Shown: positions 56,041 through 64,000 of the stretch, piece by piece
How positions within the stretch are numbered: the first letter of the stretch is position 1
Layout: every line of letters starts with the position of its first letter
Assembly: GCA_024399015.1 (NCBI GenBank)
Contig: JAKSIC010000008.1
Location: 1-64,000, forward strand
Source of the DNA: Fibrobacter sp.
Lineage (GTDB): Bacteria; Fibrobacterota; Fibrobacteria; Fibrobacterales; Fibrobacteraceae
DNA: 64,000 nt
Reading direction: 5' to 3'
Program-made: the position numbers and the translations under genes
The notes under the pieces: generated by a model
Told to the model about the DNA's origin: nothing
Databases searched by the model: none
What the model saw: the letters and a program-made list of their open reading frames with translations, nothing else

Positions 56041-58329
56041 TTATTTCTGTCCGGGATACTTCACGCGTGTATGGTACGTTCCATCCAAGCTATCCAGGAA
56101 GGCCTTTTCCAACTTGAACAGGTCCTTCACGGAGAGATTACTTTCGTTGAACTGGCCTTCCATGAAGCGGCCTTCGATGGTCTTGTGGATCATGGCGGCA
56201 AGAGCTTCTGGACTAGTGTCGGTCATGGAGCGGCTGGTTGCTTCGATGATATCGGCCAGCATCAAGATGGCGGTTTCCTTGCTCTGGGGCTTGGGGCCCT
56301 TGTAGCTGTAATCCTCGATCTTTACGGTACCGCCCTTTTCTGCAGCAAGTTCCTTTGCCTTATGGTAGAAGAACTTGATTTCAGAAGAACCATGGTGTTC
56401 ACGGATACCATCAGCAACCATATCCGGAATATTGTATTCCTGGGCGAGGAGAGCACCCTGTTCTACGTGGCCAACAATAATCTTCACGGACTGAGCCGGG
56501 TCAAGGGAATCATGGGGGTTCACGCCCTGCTTCTGGTTTTCAGTAAAGTATTCCGGACGCATAGTCTTGCCCAAGTCGTGGTACAGAGCCATAACACGAA
56601 CCAGGAGGGAATTAGCACCGATACTGTCAGCCACCTTTTCAGCCAAGTTGGAAACCTGGATGCTATGGTGGAATGTACCCGGGGCATATTCGGAAATACG
56701 CTTGAGGGCCGGACGGTTGAAGTCGGACATTTCCATAAGGGTAAGCACCGTGGTAATGCCGAACACACGTTCTGCCAAGTGAACCAAAAGCACAGATGCC
56801 AAAGCGGAGCAAACGATGATGTTTGCGCTACCCACGATGACGTTCTGGTAGAAAGCTTCGAAGGAAAGGCGGTTACGGAGCAGGAACATGATGGCGATAG
56901 CAGCAGCCATGGCACCAACGCCAGCGATAATGCTCCACACAAACTGCACGCGGTAACGCATTCTGATCAAGGGCAGCATTGCTACGCAAGTGATGGCAAT
57001 TGCAAAAATAGTTGCCGCAAGGTCGTAGCCGTTCAAGAGGCCGAAAATGAATGCGGAGAAGATGGTAAAGCCAAGACCAAAACGATGGTCGAAAAGAACC
57101 GTTGCAGTCACCGGGGCGAGGGCAAAGGGATACAGCCACATGAATTCAAAGTTTTCCGGCAGCACCGGAATGTCAACGGAGTTCAAGCTTCCGGAGAAGT
57201 TGTGCATAACCCAGAAGGCCACCAGCTGCAGCAAGGTAAGGGCAATAACGCTCCAGAGCTGACGAGGAGTCTTGAACAAACGGTTGGACGGAGTAACGAA
57301 AATAAAGAGGAAGAAGAAGGTGATGATGATGACCAGCACCAAAGCGTTACCGTAGACGGCGGTGAACTTTCTGGAGTTTTCTTCCTTCTGCTGGGCACGC
57401 TGCAAGGCGTCCAGCTTTTCAAGAATGTCCTTGGTGATGGGGGAGCCCTGGGCCACGATTTCCATACCGCGGGGCACCATACCCTTGATGAGGGTCACCT
57501 TCTGGCGAGCTTCCAGACGGCTTGCGTCGGTCTCCTTTTCCAGATAGAAAACGTTGGGAAGCATGAACACAAACAAAGTTTCGTAGAAGGAGCTGAGCAG
57601 GCCCTGATCGTTGGGGAAACTCATCTGCAACTGGGCGAAAGCTTCGTCGATGCGGCGACGGAGGGGCTGGATACCACCGGCTTCCACAGAGGACTTTTCG
57701 TTATCCTTGAGGAGGGTGATGGTGGGCTTGGTATAGACGATATACTTGAAGTCGTCCTGAAGCTTATAGTTGTCGCGGTAGAGCTGTGCTGCGGTTTCAG
57801 ATGTTGCGATGAAAGTGTTGGACACACCCTTCTGCAAAGCCTGGTTGAACACAGAAAGCAGGGAGTCGCGGGCCTTGGCATTCACGCTCAAGGGCTTGAT
57901 AGCGGAGGTAGAAATACGCTGCTTCAGCACGTCGTAAACGCGGCTAGCCTGAATCACCTTGACCTGCACAGAGGAGTCTCCACCTTCAAGTGCACTGGCC
58001 TGGTTGATCTGGTTCTGCAAAGAACCATACTGGCCCACCTTGTGGAGGAAGGTCTTCAGTTCTTCATAAATGCGCTTGGTCTCGTCGTTGTTGAACTCGA
58101 AAATAGCGTTCACCTTGTCGGCGGCGCGATTGCGTTCCGTTTCAATTTCCTGTTCGGACTTGGGAACTTCGAAATTGATGGGTGCCACGATGGTGCGGGA
58201 GCTAGCCTGACCAAGATGGGGACGTTCCGCCTGAAGGGCGATGTTCTTGTCGGGGAAAAGGAAGAGGGCGGCAATGACAACAATCGCCCAACCAATGATG
58301 AGATGAAGTTTCTTCTGCTTCTTCTTCAT
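56041..58329 (-). CDS. pgpH: PgpH-type 7TM-HD cyclic-di-AMP phosphodiesterase
   Basis: The 762-residue protein has a first membrane helix (about 9-26), a large extracytoplasmic 7TMR-HDED domain (about 30-310), seven more helices (about 320-520) and a cytoplasmic HD hydrolase domain (about 530-740) with [16 protein letters not shown] and [14 protein letters not shown]. This layout is that of PgpH/YqfF, which degrades cyclic di-AMP in Listeria; the ligand is likely but not proven here. Its start lies one base beyond the stop of phoH, and phoH-yqfF pairing is common in Firmicutes and others. ybeY, the usual third gene, is absent downstream. Confidence 0.9.
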   Translation of the reverse strand: MKKKQKKLHLIIGWAIVVIAALFLFPDKNIALQAERPHLGQASSRTIVAPINFEVPKSEQEIETERNRAADKVNAIFEFNNDETKRIYEELKTFLHKVGQYGSLQNQINQASALEGGDSSVQVKVIQASRVYDVLKQRISTSAIKPLSVNAKARDSLLSVFNQALQKGVSNTFIATSETAAQLYRDNYKLQDDFKYIVYTKPTITLLKDNEKSSVEAGGIQPLRRRIDEAFAQLQMSFPNDQGLLSSFYETLFVFMLPNVFYLEKETDASRLEARQKVTLIKGMVPRGMEIVAQGSPITKDILEKLDALQRAQQKEENSRKFTAVYGNALVLVIIITFFFLFIFVTPSNRLFKTPRQLWSVIALTLLQLVAFWVMHNFSGSLNSVDIPVLPENFEFMWLYPFALAPVTATVLFDHRFGLGFTIFSAFIFGLLNGYDLAATIFAIAITCVAMLPLIRMRYRVQFVWSIIAGVGAMAAAIAIMFLLRNRLSFEAFYQNVIVGSANIIVCSALASVLLVHLAERVFGITTVLTLMEMSDFNRPALKRISEYAPGTFHHSIQVSNLAEKVADSIGANSLLVRVMALYHDLGKTMRPEYFTENQKQGVNPHDSLDPAQSVKIIVGHVEQGALLAQEYNIPDMVADGIREHHGSSEIKFFYHKAKELAAEKGGTVKIEDYSYKGPKPQSKETAILMLADIIEATSRSMTDTSPEALAAMIHKTIEGRFMEGQFNESNLSVKDLFKLEKAFLDSLDGTYHTRVKYPGQK

Positions 58330-58330
58330 A

Positions 58331-59281
58331 CTACTTGTCCTTTTGTTCGTAAGCTTGCAAAATGTCCTTGACCAAGTGATGGCGCAGGACGTCGGTGGCG
58401 GTAAAGTCCACCTGGGCGATTCCAGGAATGCCCTTTAAAATTTTCATGGCATGAACCAGGCCGGATTTCTGGCCCTTGGCCAAGTCCACCTGGGTGGCGT
58501 CGCCGGTAATGATTGCCTTGCTGTGGGGGCCGAGGCGTGTGAGGAACATCTTCATCTGTTCCGGCGTAGTATTCTGGGCTTCATCCAGAATGATGAAGGC
58601 TCGCTTCAGAGTACGACCGCGCATGTAGGCCAAGGGGGCGACTTCGATTGCGCCCGCTTCCTCGTAACGGCGGAGCTTTTCAGTAGGCAGCAATTCTGCA
58701 AGGCTGTCGTGAATGGGGCGGAGGTAAGGAGCGATCTTCTCCTTCAGGTCGCCAGGCAGGTAGCCTAATGATTCGCCAGCTTCCACTGCCGGACGGACCA
58801 GGCAAATACGTTCCGCCTCATGACGTTCCAGGCTTGCAACTGCCAAAGTGACCGCAAGGAAGGTCTTACCGGTACCAGCAGGCCCCTTTGCGAAAATCAC
58901 GTCATTCTTTTCGACGGCGTTCACCAGTTCGGCCTGTGCCTGAGTCTTTGCGAAAACGGAAACACCAAAACGGTTCCTGAAAACGGGAGTGCCGGGAATG
59001 CAGTTGCCGAGGTTTTCTTCAACCTCGACCGGACCCAGCAGTCGTTCCACCTGTCTGGAGGTAAGAACTTCACCGTTCTTGGCGGCCATTTTCAATTGAT
59101 CGAGAACAGCAAAAACACCCGCTATGTCGCCATTTTCCTTGGCCACAACGGTTAGGCCTGGCAAGCGGGTTTGTATTTGAACACAAAAACGGCTCTCCAG
59201 CAAGCGGAAAACCGTTTCGTTCTCACCTGAAATTGTTCGTTTCAGGTCATCTGATAAAGAATAGCGCTGTATCTCGCTCAT
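58331..59281 (-). CDS. phoH: PhoH-family ATPase
   Basis: The 316-residue protein has an N-terminal KH-like region (about 25-90) and a P-loop NTPase domain (about 105-315) with Walker [10 protein letters not shown] (about 134-142), ILDEAQN (Walker B, about 232) and the following [13 protein letters not shown] helix, all typical of PhoH (YbeZ). It is thought to act in ribosome or RNA maturation together with YbeY, which is not seen nearby. It is followed immediately by pgpH on the same strand and preceded by a small lipoprotein 9 bases away. Confidence 0.92.
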   Translation of the reverse strand: MSEIQRYSLSDDLKRTISGENETVFRLLESRFCVQIQTRLPGLTVVAKENGDIAGVFAVLDQLKMAAKNGEVLTSRQVERLLGPVEVEENLGNCIPGTPVFRNRFGVSVFAKTQAQAELVNAVEKNDVIFAKGPAGTGKTFLAVTLAVASLERHEAERICLVRPAVEAGESLGYLPGDLKEKIAPYLRPIHDSLAELLPTEKLRRYEEAGAIEVAPLAYMRGRTLKRAFIILDEAQNTTPEQMKMFLTRLGPHSKAIITGDATQVDLAKGQKSGLVHAMKILKGIPGIAQVDFTATDVLRHHLVKDILQAYEQKDK

Positions 59282-59290
59282 TCAATCCAA

Positions 59291-59614
59291 TTACTGTGCG
59301 TCTTCTTCTGCAGCAGGTGCAGTAGACATACCCAGCTTGTTCTTGGCGTCGAAGATTTCCTTACGGAGCTTGTGGTTATCTTCATTGATAGCGGTAGCTT
59401 CCTGTTCAGCCTTCTTCAACTTATTTTCGTCGATGACTTCCTTCGGGGCTTCCTTCTTCTTCTTGGCCTTTACGCCATCAGCGGTTGCTGCCGGGGAATC
59501 ATCATCATCATATGCTGCATCGTCAGAATCGCCGTTAGAACCACCAGCGCAAGCAGTAAACATAGCAACGGTCATAGTTGCAACAATCAATTTCCAATTC
59601 TTAAAAAGAGACAT
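59291..59614 (-). CDS. Small helical lipoprotein
   Basis: The 107-residue product starts at MSLFKNWKLIVATMTVAMFTAC (ATG 59614), with lipobox MFTAC. The mature part has an acidic run (DDAAYDDDD), a basic stretch (KAKKKKEAPK) and a coiled-coil-like helix (about 60-92). It may tether the outer membrane or serve as a small structural lipoprotein. The upstream minus-strand sequence TTACAA-N17-TATATA is a likely promoter, so it probably heads the phoH-pgpH unit. Confidence 0.75.
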   Translation of the reverse strand: MSLFKNWKLIVATMTVAMFTACAGGSNGDSDDAAYDDDDSPAATADGVKAKKKKEAPKEVIDENKLKKAEQEATAINEDNHKLRKEIFDAKNKLGMSTAPAAEEDAQ

Positions 59615-59756
59615 TAGTTCAGGCTCCATTTTAGTCTGTGATGGCTAAAATGTATATAAATAATTCTAAAAAGAATTGTAAAAAAGGAAAAATTATCAGC
59701 GAAAATCGGCTTTTTTTAGATATTTTAGCCTTTGGATGTGTTTAAAGAGGTCTAAA

Positions 59757-61118
59757 ATGACTGCAAGCGCCTATTCGCAAGTTTTTATTTCGTCTAAAGA
59801 GTACAATAGCAAGAATATTTATAGTGCCCGTCGCAAGGCTTTTATGAAAAAACTGGACTCCGTCTGCCTCGTGGCAGGGATGCCCATAGACCCCGGTTCC
59901 GAGGAAGCTTTTGTGCAGACCTGGAACAAGATGATCCAGGAACCCGCCTTTTTGTACCTCACCGGTATCAACCAGGCCGGCTGCTATTTGCTCCTGAATC
60001 CCAAGACCATGGAAGAAACCCTTTTTGTTCCCCGAAAGAACCCCTTCAAGGAATTCTGGAACGGCAAACGCCTTGGTTACTTGGATGATGACAACGAGGT
60101 TGCCCGTATCACGGGAATCAAGGATGTTCGCCCGGTCGATGAAATTTGGGAAACAGTCCAGGACATTGCTGCGAAATTGGCCAAGAGAACTCCCGACGAA
60201 CGCTTCATTTACGCCTATTATTTTGAAAAGTTCAAGGAAGACCACAACGATCATTTCAAGAACCAGCTCCAGCGTGCCATCAAGGGCTCCGGCGTCAAGA
60301 TCCGCTCGGCAGCAGACATTCACTGGAAACTTCGCCTGCCTCTGGAAAAGCAGCGCATTCAGGACGCAGAAAAGGCCCAGGACATTACCGACAAGGCCTT
60401 CCGCACCGTTCTCGCCAACATGTCCAAGCTGAAAAACGAACGTCAGCTGGGCCTCCTTCTGGACTACGAAATGCAGAAGAACAGCGACGGCGACCTGGCG
60501 TTCCCAACCATCGTTGCGAGCGGCGCAAACGCCTGCTGCCTCCACTACGTCAAGAAGGACGAGCCTTTGAAGGCGGGGGAGCTTTGCCTCCTGGACTTTG
60601 GCATCCGCTGGAACTCCTTGCATAGCGACATTTCAAGAACCATTCCCGTTGGCGGCAAGTTCAACCCCCTCCAGAAAATGTTGTACGAAATCGTCCTGGA
60701 TTCCCAGGTGGAATACCAGAAGTTCGTGAAGCCCGGCGTATCCCTTAGAGAAATCGGCATGGTTCCCTGGGAATTTATTATGAAGGCTCTGGATGAACGC
60801 CTGGTGAAGGGCGCAAAGGGCAAGTTCAAGCTCCTTTACGATGTTCGCCCCCACGGTGTAAGCCATTTCATTGGCGAGCAGATTCATGAAGGTGATCCGG
60901 GCAGTCGCTCCTTGGATGTGGTGCTGGAACCGGGAATGCTGATTTCCTGCGAGCCTGGCTTGTACGGCGAATTTGAGGCCACCATCAACGGCAAGCATTA
61001 CAAGGAAAAAATTGGAATCCGCATTGAAGATGACCTGCTCATTACCAAAAACGGCTTCCGTAACATTTCTGTAAGCATTCCAAAGACCGTAAAGGACCTG
61101 GAATCACTTATTAAATAG
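59757..61118 (+). CDS. M24B metallopeptidase (Xaa-Pro aminopeptidase type)
   Basis: The 453-residue enzyme has an N-terminal creatinase-like domain (about 1-165) and a pita-bread catalytic domain (about 185-440). All five metal ligands of M24 are visible: Asp in LLDFGIRW, Asp in HSDISRT, His in GVSHFIGEQIHE, Glu in SCEPGLYG and Glu in GIRIEDD. It removes N-terminal residues before proline from peptides. The start is ATG 59757, with AGAGG about seven bases upstream; an ATG at 59736 is in frame but has no support. Confidence 0.88.
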   Translation: MTASAYSQVFISSKEYNSKNIYSARRKAFMKKLDSVCLVAGMPIDPGSEEAFVQTWNKMIQEPAFLYLTGINQAGCYLLLNPKTMEETLFVPRKNPFKEFWNGKRLGYLDDDNEVARITGIKDVRPVDEIWETVQDIAAKLAKRTPDERFIYAYYFEKFKEDHNDHFKNQLQRAIKGSGVKIRSAADIHWKLRLPLEKQRIQDAEKAQDITDKAFRTVLANMSKLKNERQLGLLLDYEMQKNSDGDLAFPTIVASGANACCLHYVKKDEPLKAGELCLLDFGIRWNSLHSDISRTIPVGGKFNPLQKMLYEIVLDSQVEYQKFVKPGVSLREIGMVPWEFIMKALDERLVKGAKGKFKLLYDVRPHGVSHFIGEQIHEGDPGSRSLDVVLEPGMLISCEPGLYGEFEATINGKHYKEKIGIRIEDDLLITKNGFRNISVSIPKTVKDLESLIK

Positions 61119-61222
61119 ACTTTGAGAGCCTTTCCTAGAACATAGGGGGGGGCTTTAATTCTAGATTGTAGAACTATAAAATTGTTTGGGTAAACAAGAG
61201 GGATAATTAAAAAGGATAACTT

Positions 61223-64000
61223 ATGTGGAAAGTTAAAGGTGCAACTCGCTACTTCCTCTCTATTCTAGCAACCACTTTTGTTCAGCTCGGCGTATTCATT
61301 TACGCCCAGAAGATTCTTGCCGGATCTTTCTCCGATGCAAACGGAATGATTTGGCAGACCTTCATGCTGCAGGTGTTCTTTGTGGCACCTTACATCCTGA
61401 TGGTTTTGCTGGCAGGCTTCTTTACCAACCGTTTCTCCAAGAATAAGGTGCTGGCCTGGTCCTCCCTGTTCATGACCTGCTTTGTGGTAGCCCAGTCGGT
61501 TCTCGTCACCTGCGGATGCCCCAAGGTCGCCTTCTGGCTTTCTATTGGCCTGGGCTGCGGATTTGCAGTTCATAGTGCAGCCAAGTATGGCATTCTTAAG
61601 GAAATGTTCGGCGTTCGAAACCTGAGCTACGCCAACGCCTTCCTCCAGATTTTCGGCATCGCCGGCATTATTTGCGCCTCCTGGCTGGTGATTGTAGGTG
61701 TGAACCTCATTGATCTTGAAGCACTGCAGTCCTATGCCGCAGTTCACCGCATTACCTCCAACTCCATCGTTATTCCCTGGCTTCTTTCTGGAGCAAGCAT
61801 TCTTGGCACCGTAGCCAGCTTCCTGATTCCCAAGGTAAAGTACGAAAACAAGAACACCAACATGTCCAAGGTCAAAAAGCACCTTACCTTGGGCTGGCGT
61901 GTTCCCAACCTTCGCGGTTCCATTATCGCTCTTGCTATGTTCTGGGCCTTCGCCCAGGTGTTCGTTCTCGTGTTCCAGGATGTATCCGGATCCAACGTGG
62001 TGAACATGTTCCAGGACTACATGATGTTCGCCATCGGCGGCCTCATGGTGGGGTCCATCTTTGCTGCCCACAACTCCAAGGACTTCATTGAAACGGGCTT
62101 TATCCCCATGGGCATGATCGGCCTTACGGTGTGCATGGGCTTGCTTCCGTTCATGGTCAATCCCATTACCCTTTCCGTTATCTATGCCCTGATCGGTTTC
62201 TTCGGTGGTATGTTCCTGGTTCCTGTGAACGCATTGTTGCAGTACAACACCCGCCCCAACAATTCCGGTTCCGTACTTGCCTTCGCCAACTTGATTCAGG
62301 CCTTGGTGCTGATTGCCTTCCTCTTTGGCTATACCGCCCTGACCAACTACACCAGCATGGACCATAAGATGTACTTCCTGATCATTGCAGCGATTTCTCT
62401 TATCGTTTTCATGTGGACTCTTTCCAACTTGCCTCAGGCCCTGGTTCGTTCCGTTCTCCGCGTGGCATTCTACCGTTACAAGATTCGCGTGGTAGGCGTG
62501 CAGAACATTCCCAACGACGGTCCTGTACTTTTGGTAGGTAACCATCACAGCTTTATTGACTGGGCTATGATCCAGATGGCTTCTCCTAGAGCTCTTGTGG
62601 TGGCCAGCAACAAGGACCATTTTGAAAAGTGGTACCTTCGTGCAATCATGAAGCGTTTGGGTACAATCCGTATCGACAACAACGACCCGAAGCCCGCCAT
62701 GGACAAGATTCACGAAGCTCTGCTTGCAGGCAAGGCCGTGGTCATGTTCCCCACAGGCGAAGTTTCCAAGTCTCCTCACGTGGAACCCTTCAGCATCGAC
62801 TATTCTTCTGCCGTTGAAGGAACAGAAGCCTCTGTAATCCCGTTCTACATCCAGGGTCTCTGGGGTTCCAACTACAGCTATAGCGGTTCCGACATGTACG
62901 CCTCCGCTGCCGACAAAACTGTGGTGGTGGGTTTCGGTGACGCAATTCCTGCAGACACGGATCCAGATGAAGTCCGTCATATTGTCCGTAAGATTTCCAT
63001 TGAAGCTTGGGCATACGCCACCAACTTCTACAAGCCTATTGCAGAAACCTGGCTTAGCACTTGCAAGAAGTACGTGAAGAACGGCCCCGCAATCTATAAT
63101 CCTGATGGAGGCCACTTCTCCGGTTACAAGCTGATTGGTGCAGTCATGGGATTCCGCGGCCTCCTGAAGAAAAAGCTTGGCAAGAACGAAGTGAACGTGG
63201 GTATCATGCTTCCGCCCAGCCCCGCAGGCGTTATCGTGAACCTGGCCCTCTGGGTCCTTGGCAAGACCAACGTGAACCTGAACTACACCTCCTCTGTAGA
63301 CAACGTAAAGTACTGCTGCGAAAGGGCTGAAGTTTCTACCGTCATTACCAGCCGCATGTTTGTGCAGAAGCTGAAGGGGAGGGGAGGCGACTATAGCCAG
63401 GTAGCATCAGACAAGGTCCGCATCCTTTATGCCGAAGACCTGATGAAGGAAATTCCCAAGGCAAAGATTGCAGCCCACTTGCTGTTCTGCGCCGCCATTC
63501 CCACCTGGCTCATCAAGATGCTTTACTTCAAGCGCACCAAGCTTGATAACAACGCCGTGATCGTGTTCAGTTCCGGTTCCGAAGGTACCCCGAAGGGCAT
63601 TGAATTGACCCACCGCAATATGATCGGCAACATGCACCAGTTGGCTTGTATCTTGAATATTAGCCGTGGTGACGTGATGCTTTCTGAACTTCCGCTGTTC
63701 CATAGCTTTGGCCTTACCGTGACCACCTTGCTGAACCTTGTGGAAGGTTGCCCCATTGTGGCTGTGGCTGATCCCACCGACGTGAAGACCATGGCCCGTG
63801 TGTGTGCCGAATTCAAGGTGACCTGCCTGGTGGCAACTCCCACCTTCCTCCGTGCCTTTACCGTTAGCCGCTACGTGCATCCGTTGATCTTCAAGCACGT
63901 GCGCTTGATTATCGCCGGTGCAGAAGCCTTGCGCCCGGAACTTACCCAGGCATTCCGTATTAAGTTCGGTAAGGAAATCTTCGAAGGCTACGGCTGTACC
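61223..64000 (+). CDS. LplT-like MFS / PlsC acyltransferase / acyl-ACP synthetase fusion, partial
   Basis: The frame is open for 926 codons from ATG 61223 (AAAGGA at 61211-61216) to the window edge and continues beyond it. Residues 1-about 410 form a 12-helix MFS transporter like LplT (lysophospholipid flippase). About 425-640 is a PlsC-type acyltransferase with NHHSFIDW (HX4D) and a later MFPTGE block. From about 740 an AMP-binding acyl-ACP/acyl-CoA ligase begins, with VIVFSSGSEGTPKGIELTHRN. E. coli makes the same functions from lplT and aas; here they are one chain. It would import and re-acylate lysophospholipids at the inner membrane. Confidence 0.9.
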   Translation, partial: MWKVKGATRYFLSILATTFVQLGVFIYAQKILAGSFSDANGMIWQTFMLQVFFVAPYILMVLLAGFFTNRFSKNKVLAWSSLFMTCFVVAQSVLVTCGCPKVAFWLSIGLGCGFAVHSAAKYGILKEMFGVRNLSYANAFLQIFGIAGIICASWLVIVGVNLIDLEALQSYAAVHRITSNSIVIPWLLSGASILGTVASFLIPKVKYENKNTNMSKVKKHLTLGWRVPNLRGSIIALAMFWAFAQVFVLVFQDVSGSNVVNMFQDYMMFAIGGLMVGSIFAAHNSKDFIETGFIPMGMIGLTVCMGLLPFMVNPITLSVIYALIGFFGGMFLVPVNALLQYNTRPNNSGSVLAFANLIQALVLIAFLFGYTALTNYTSMDHKMYFLIIAAISLIVFMWTLSNLPQALVRSVLRVAFYRYKIRVVGVQNIPNDGPVLLVGNHHSFIDWAMIQMASPRALVVASNKDHFEKWYLRAIMKRLGTIRIDNNDPKPAMDKIHEALLAGKAVVMFPTGEVSKSPHVEPFSIDYSSAVEGTEASVIPFYIQGLWGSNYSYSGSDMYASAADKTVVVGFGDAIPADTDPDEVRHIVRKISIEAWAYATNFYKPIAETWLSTCKKYVKNGPAIYNPDGGHFSGYKLIGAVMGFRGLLKKKLGKNEVNVGIMLPPSPAGVIVNLALWVLGKTNVNLNYTSSVDNVKYCCERAEVSTVITSRMFVQKLKGRGGDYSQVASDKVRILYAEDLMKEIPKAKIAAHLLFCAAIPTWLIKMLYFKRTKLDNNAVIVFSSGSEGTPKGIELTHRNMIGNMHQLACILNISRGDVMLSELPLFHSFGLTVTTLLNLVEGCPIVAVADPTDVKTMARVCAEFKVTCLVATPTFLRAFTVSRYVHPLIFKHVRLIIAGAEALRPELTQAFRIKFGKEIFEGYGCT

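Noticed and set aside
61145-61152. Run of eight G before the fusion gene, possible phase-variable tract
   Set aside because: It lies just after the M24 gene in a weak terminator-like sequence, outside any reading frame and more than 60 bases from the next ribosome site; a single run without other evidence is not enough.
61265-63115. 616-residue frame antisense to the LplT-PlsC fusion
   Set aside because: The plus strand encodes clear MFS and PlsC motifs with a Shine-Dalgarno sequence; the antisense product has none.

Overview
The window (64 kb, about half G+C) looks like chromosome from a cellulolytic Fibrobacter-type bacterium. This is inferred from its gene content: a lipoprotein with a Fibrobacter major-paralogous (FISUMP) domain, surface proteins with poly-serine linkers, a GH94 cellobiose phosphorylase and a secreted GH8 enzyme with a C-terminal sorting-like domain, a V-type ATPase, PPi-dependent phosphofructokinase and pyruvate:ferredoxin oxidoreductase. 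I see no prophage, insertion sequence, rRNA operon or CRISPR array.

Layout. 0-1.3 kb: the 3' end of an unidentified gene and two AT-rich lipoproteins. 1.5-9.5 kb (+): Bcr/CflA-type efflux pump, PadR regulator, cellobiose phosphorylase, a TRIC/UPF0126 membrane protein, a SurA/PpiC-like chaperone, and prfB with its programmed +1 frameshift. 9.5-20.3 kb (-): an OhrR-type MarR operon with a 56-residue cysteine protein, PPi-PFK, a CotH-like surface lipoprotein, aquaporin, a methyltransferase between an intact and a decayed copy of a membrane protein, and aspS. 20.7-28.5 kb (+): the V-ATPase operon E-DUF2764-A-B-D-I-K-K. 28.6-35 kb: CLC channel, Rpn-type nuclease, an AT-rich lipoprotein, a LysM/M23 peptidase and glyQS. 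35.2-40 kb (+): diguanylate cyclase with a co-translated PAS protein, then a three-gene envelope operon. 40-46 kb: tRNA-Asp, GH8 enzyme and a convergent pyruvate:ferredoxin oxidoreductase. 46.2-52 kb (+): a thiamine-phosphate-synthase-like protein, an HD-GYP response regulator and a giant hybrid histidine kinase. 52-64 kb: small envelope proteins, fructose-bisphosphate aldolase, a secreted zincin, a second tRNA-Asp plus tRNA-Val, the pgpH-phoH cluster, an M24B peptidase, and a large LplT-PlsC-acyl-ACP-synthetase fusion that runs off the right edge.

How it fits together. Cellobiose phosphorylase, PPi-PFK, class II aldolase and pyruvate:ferredoxin oxidoreductase form an ATP-sparing route from cellodextrins to acetyl-CoA. 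The V-ATPase would handle ion pumping. The lipoproteins, CotH-like protein, GH8 enzyme, zincin and beta-barrel protein belong to the cell surface. Cyclic-dinucleotide signalling is represented by a GGDEF protein, an HD-GYP regulator and a PgpH-type phosphodiesterase.

The most useful second-look items are: two V-ATPase K subunits that differ at the sodium-ligand positions; several genes without Shine-Dalgarno sequences that begin just after a TATATT-like box; an OhrR operon with no ohr gene; a palindrome shared by the padR and HD-GYP upstream regions; heptanucleotide tandem repeats in front of genes; Lys/Ala-rich tails on both cellobiose phosphorylase and PPi-PFK; and several structured intergenic elements.
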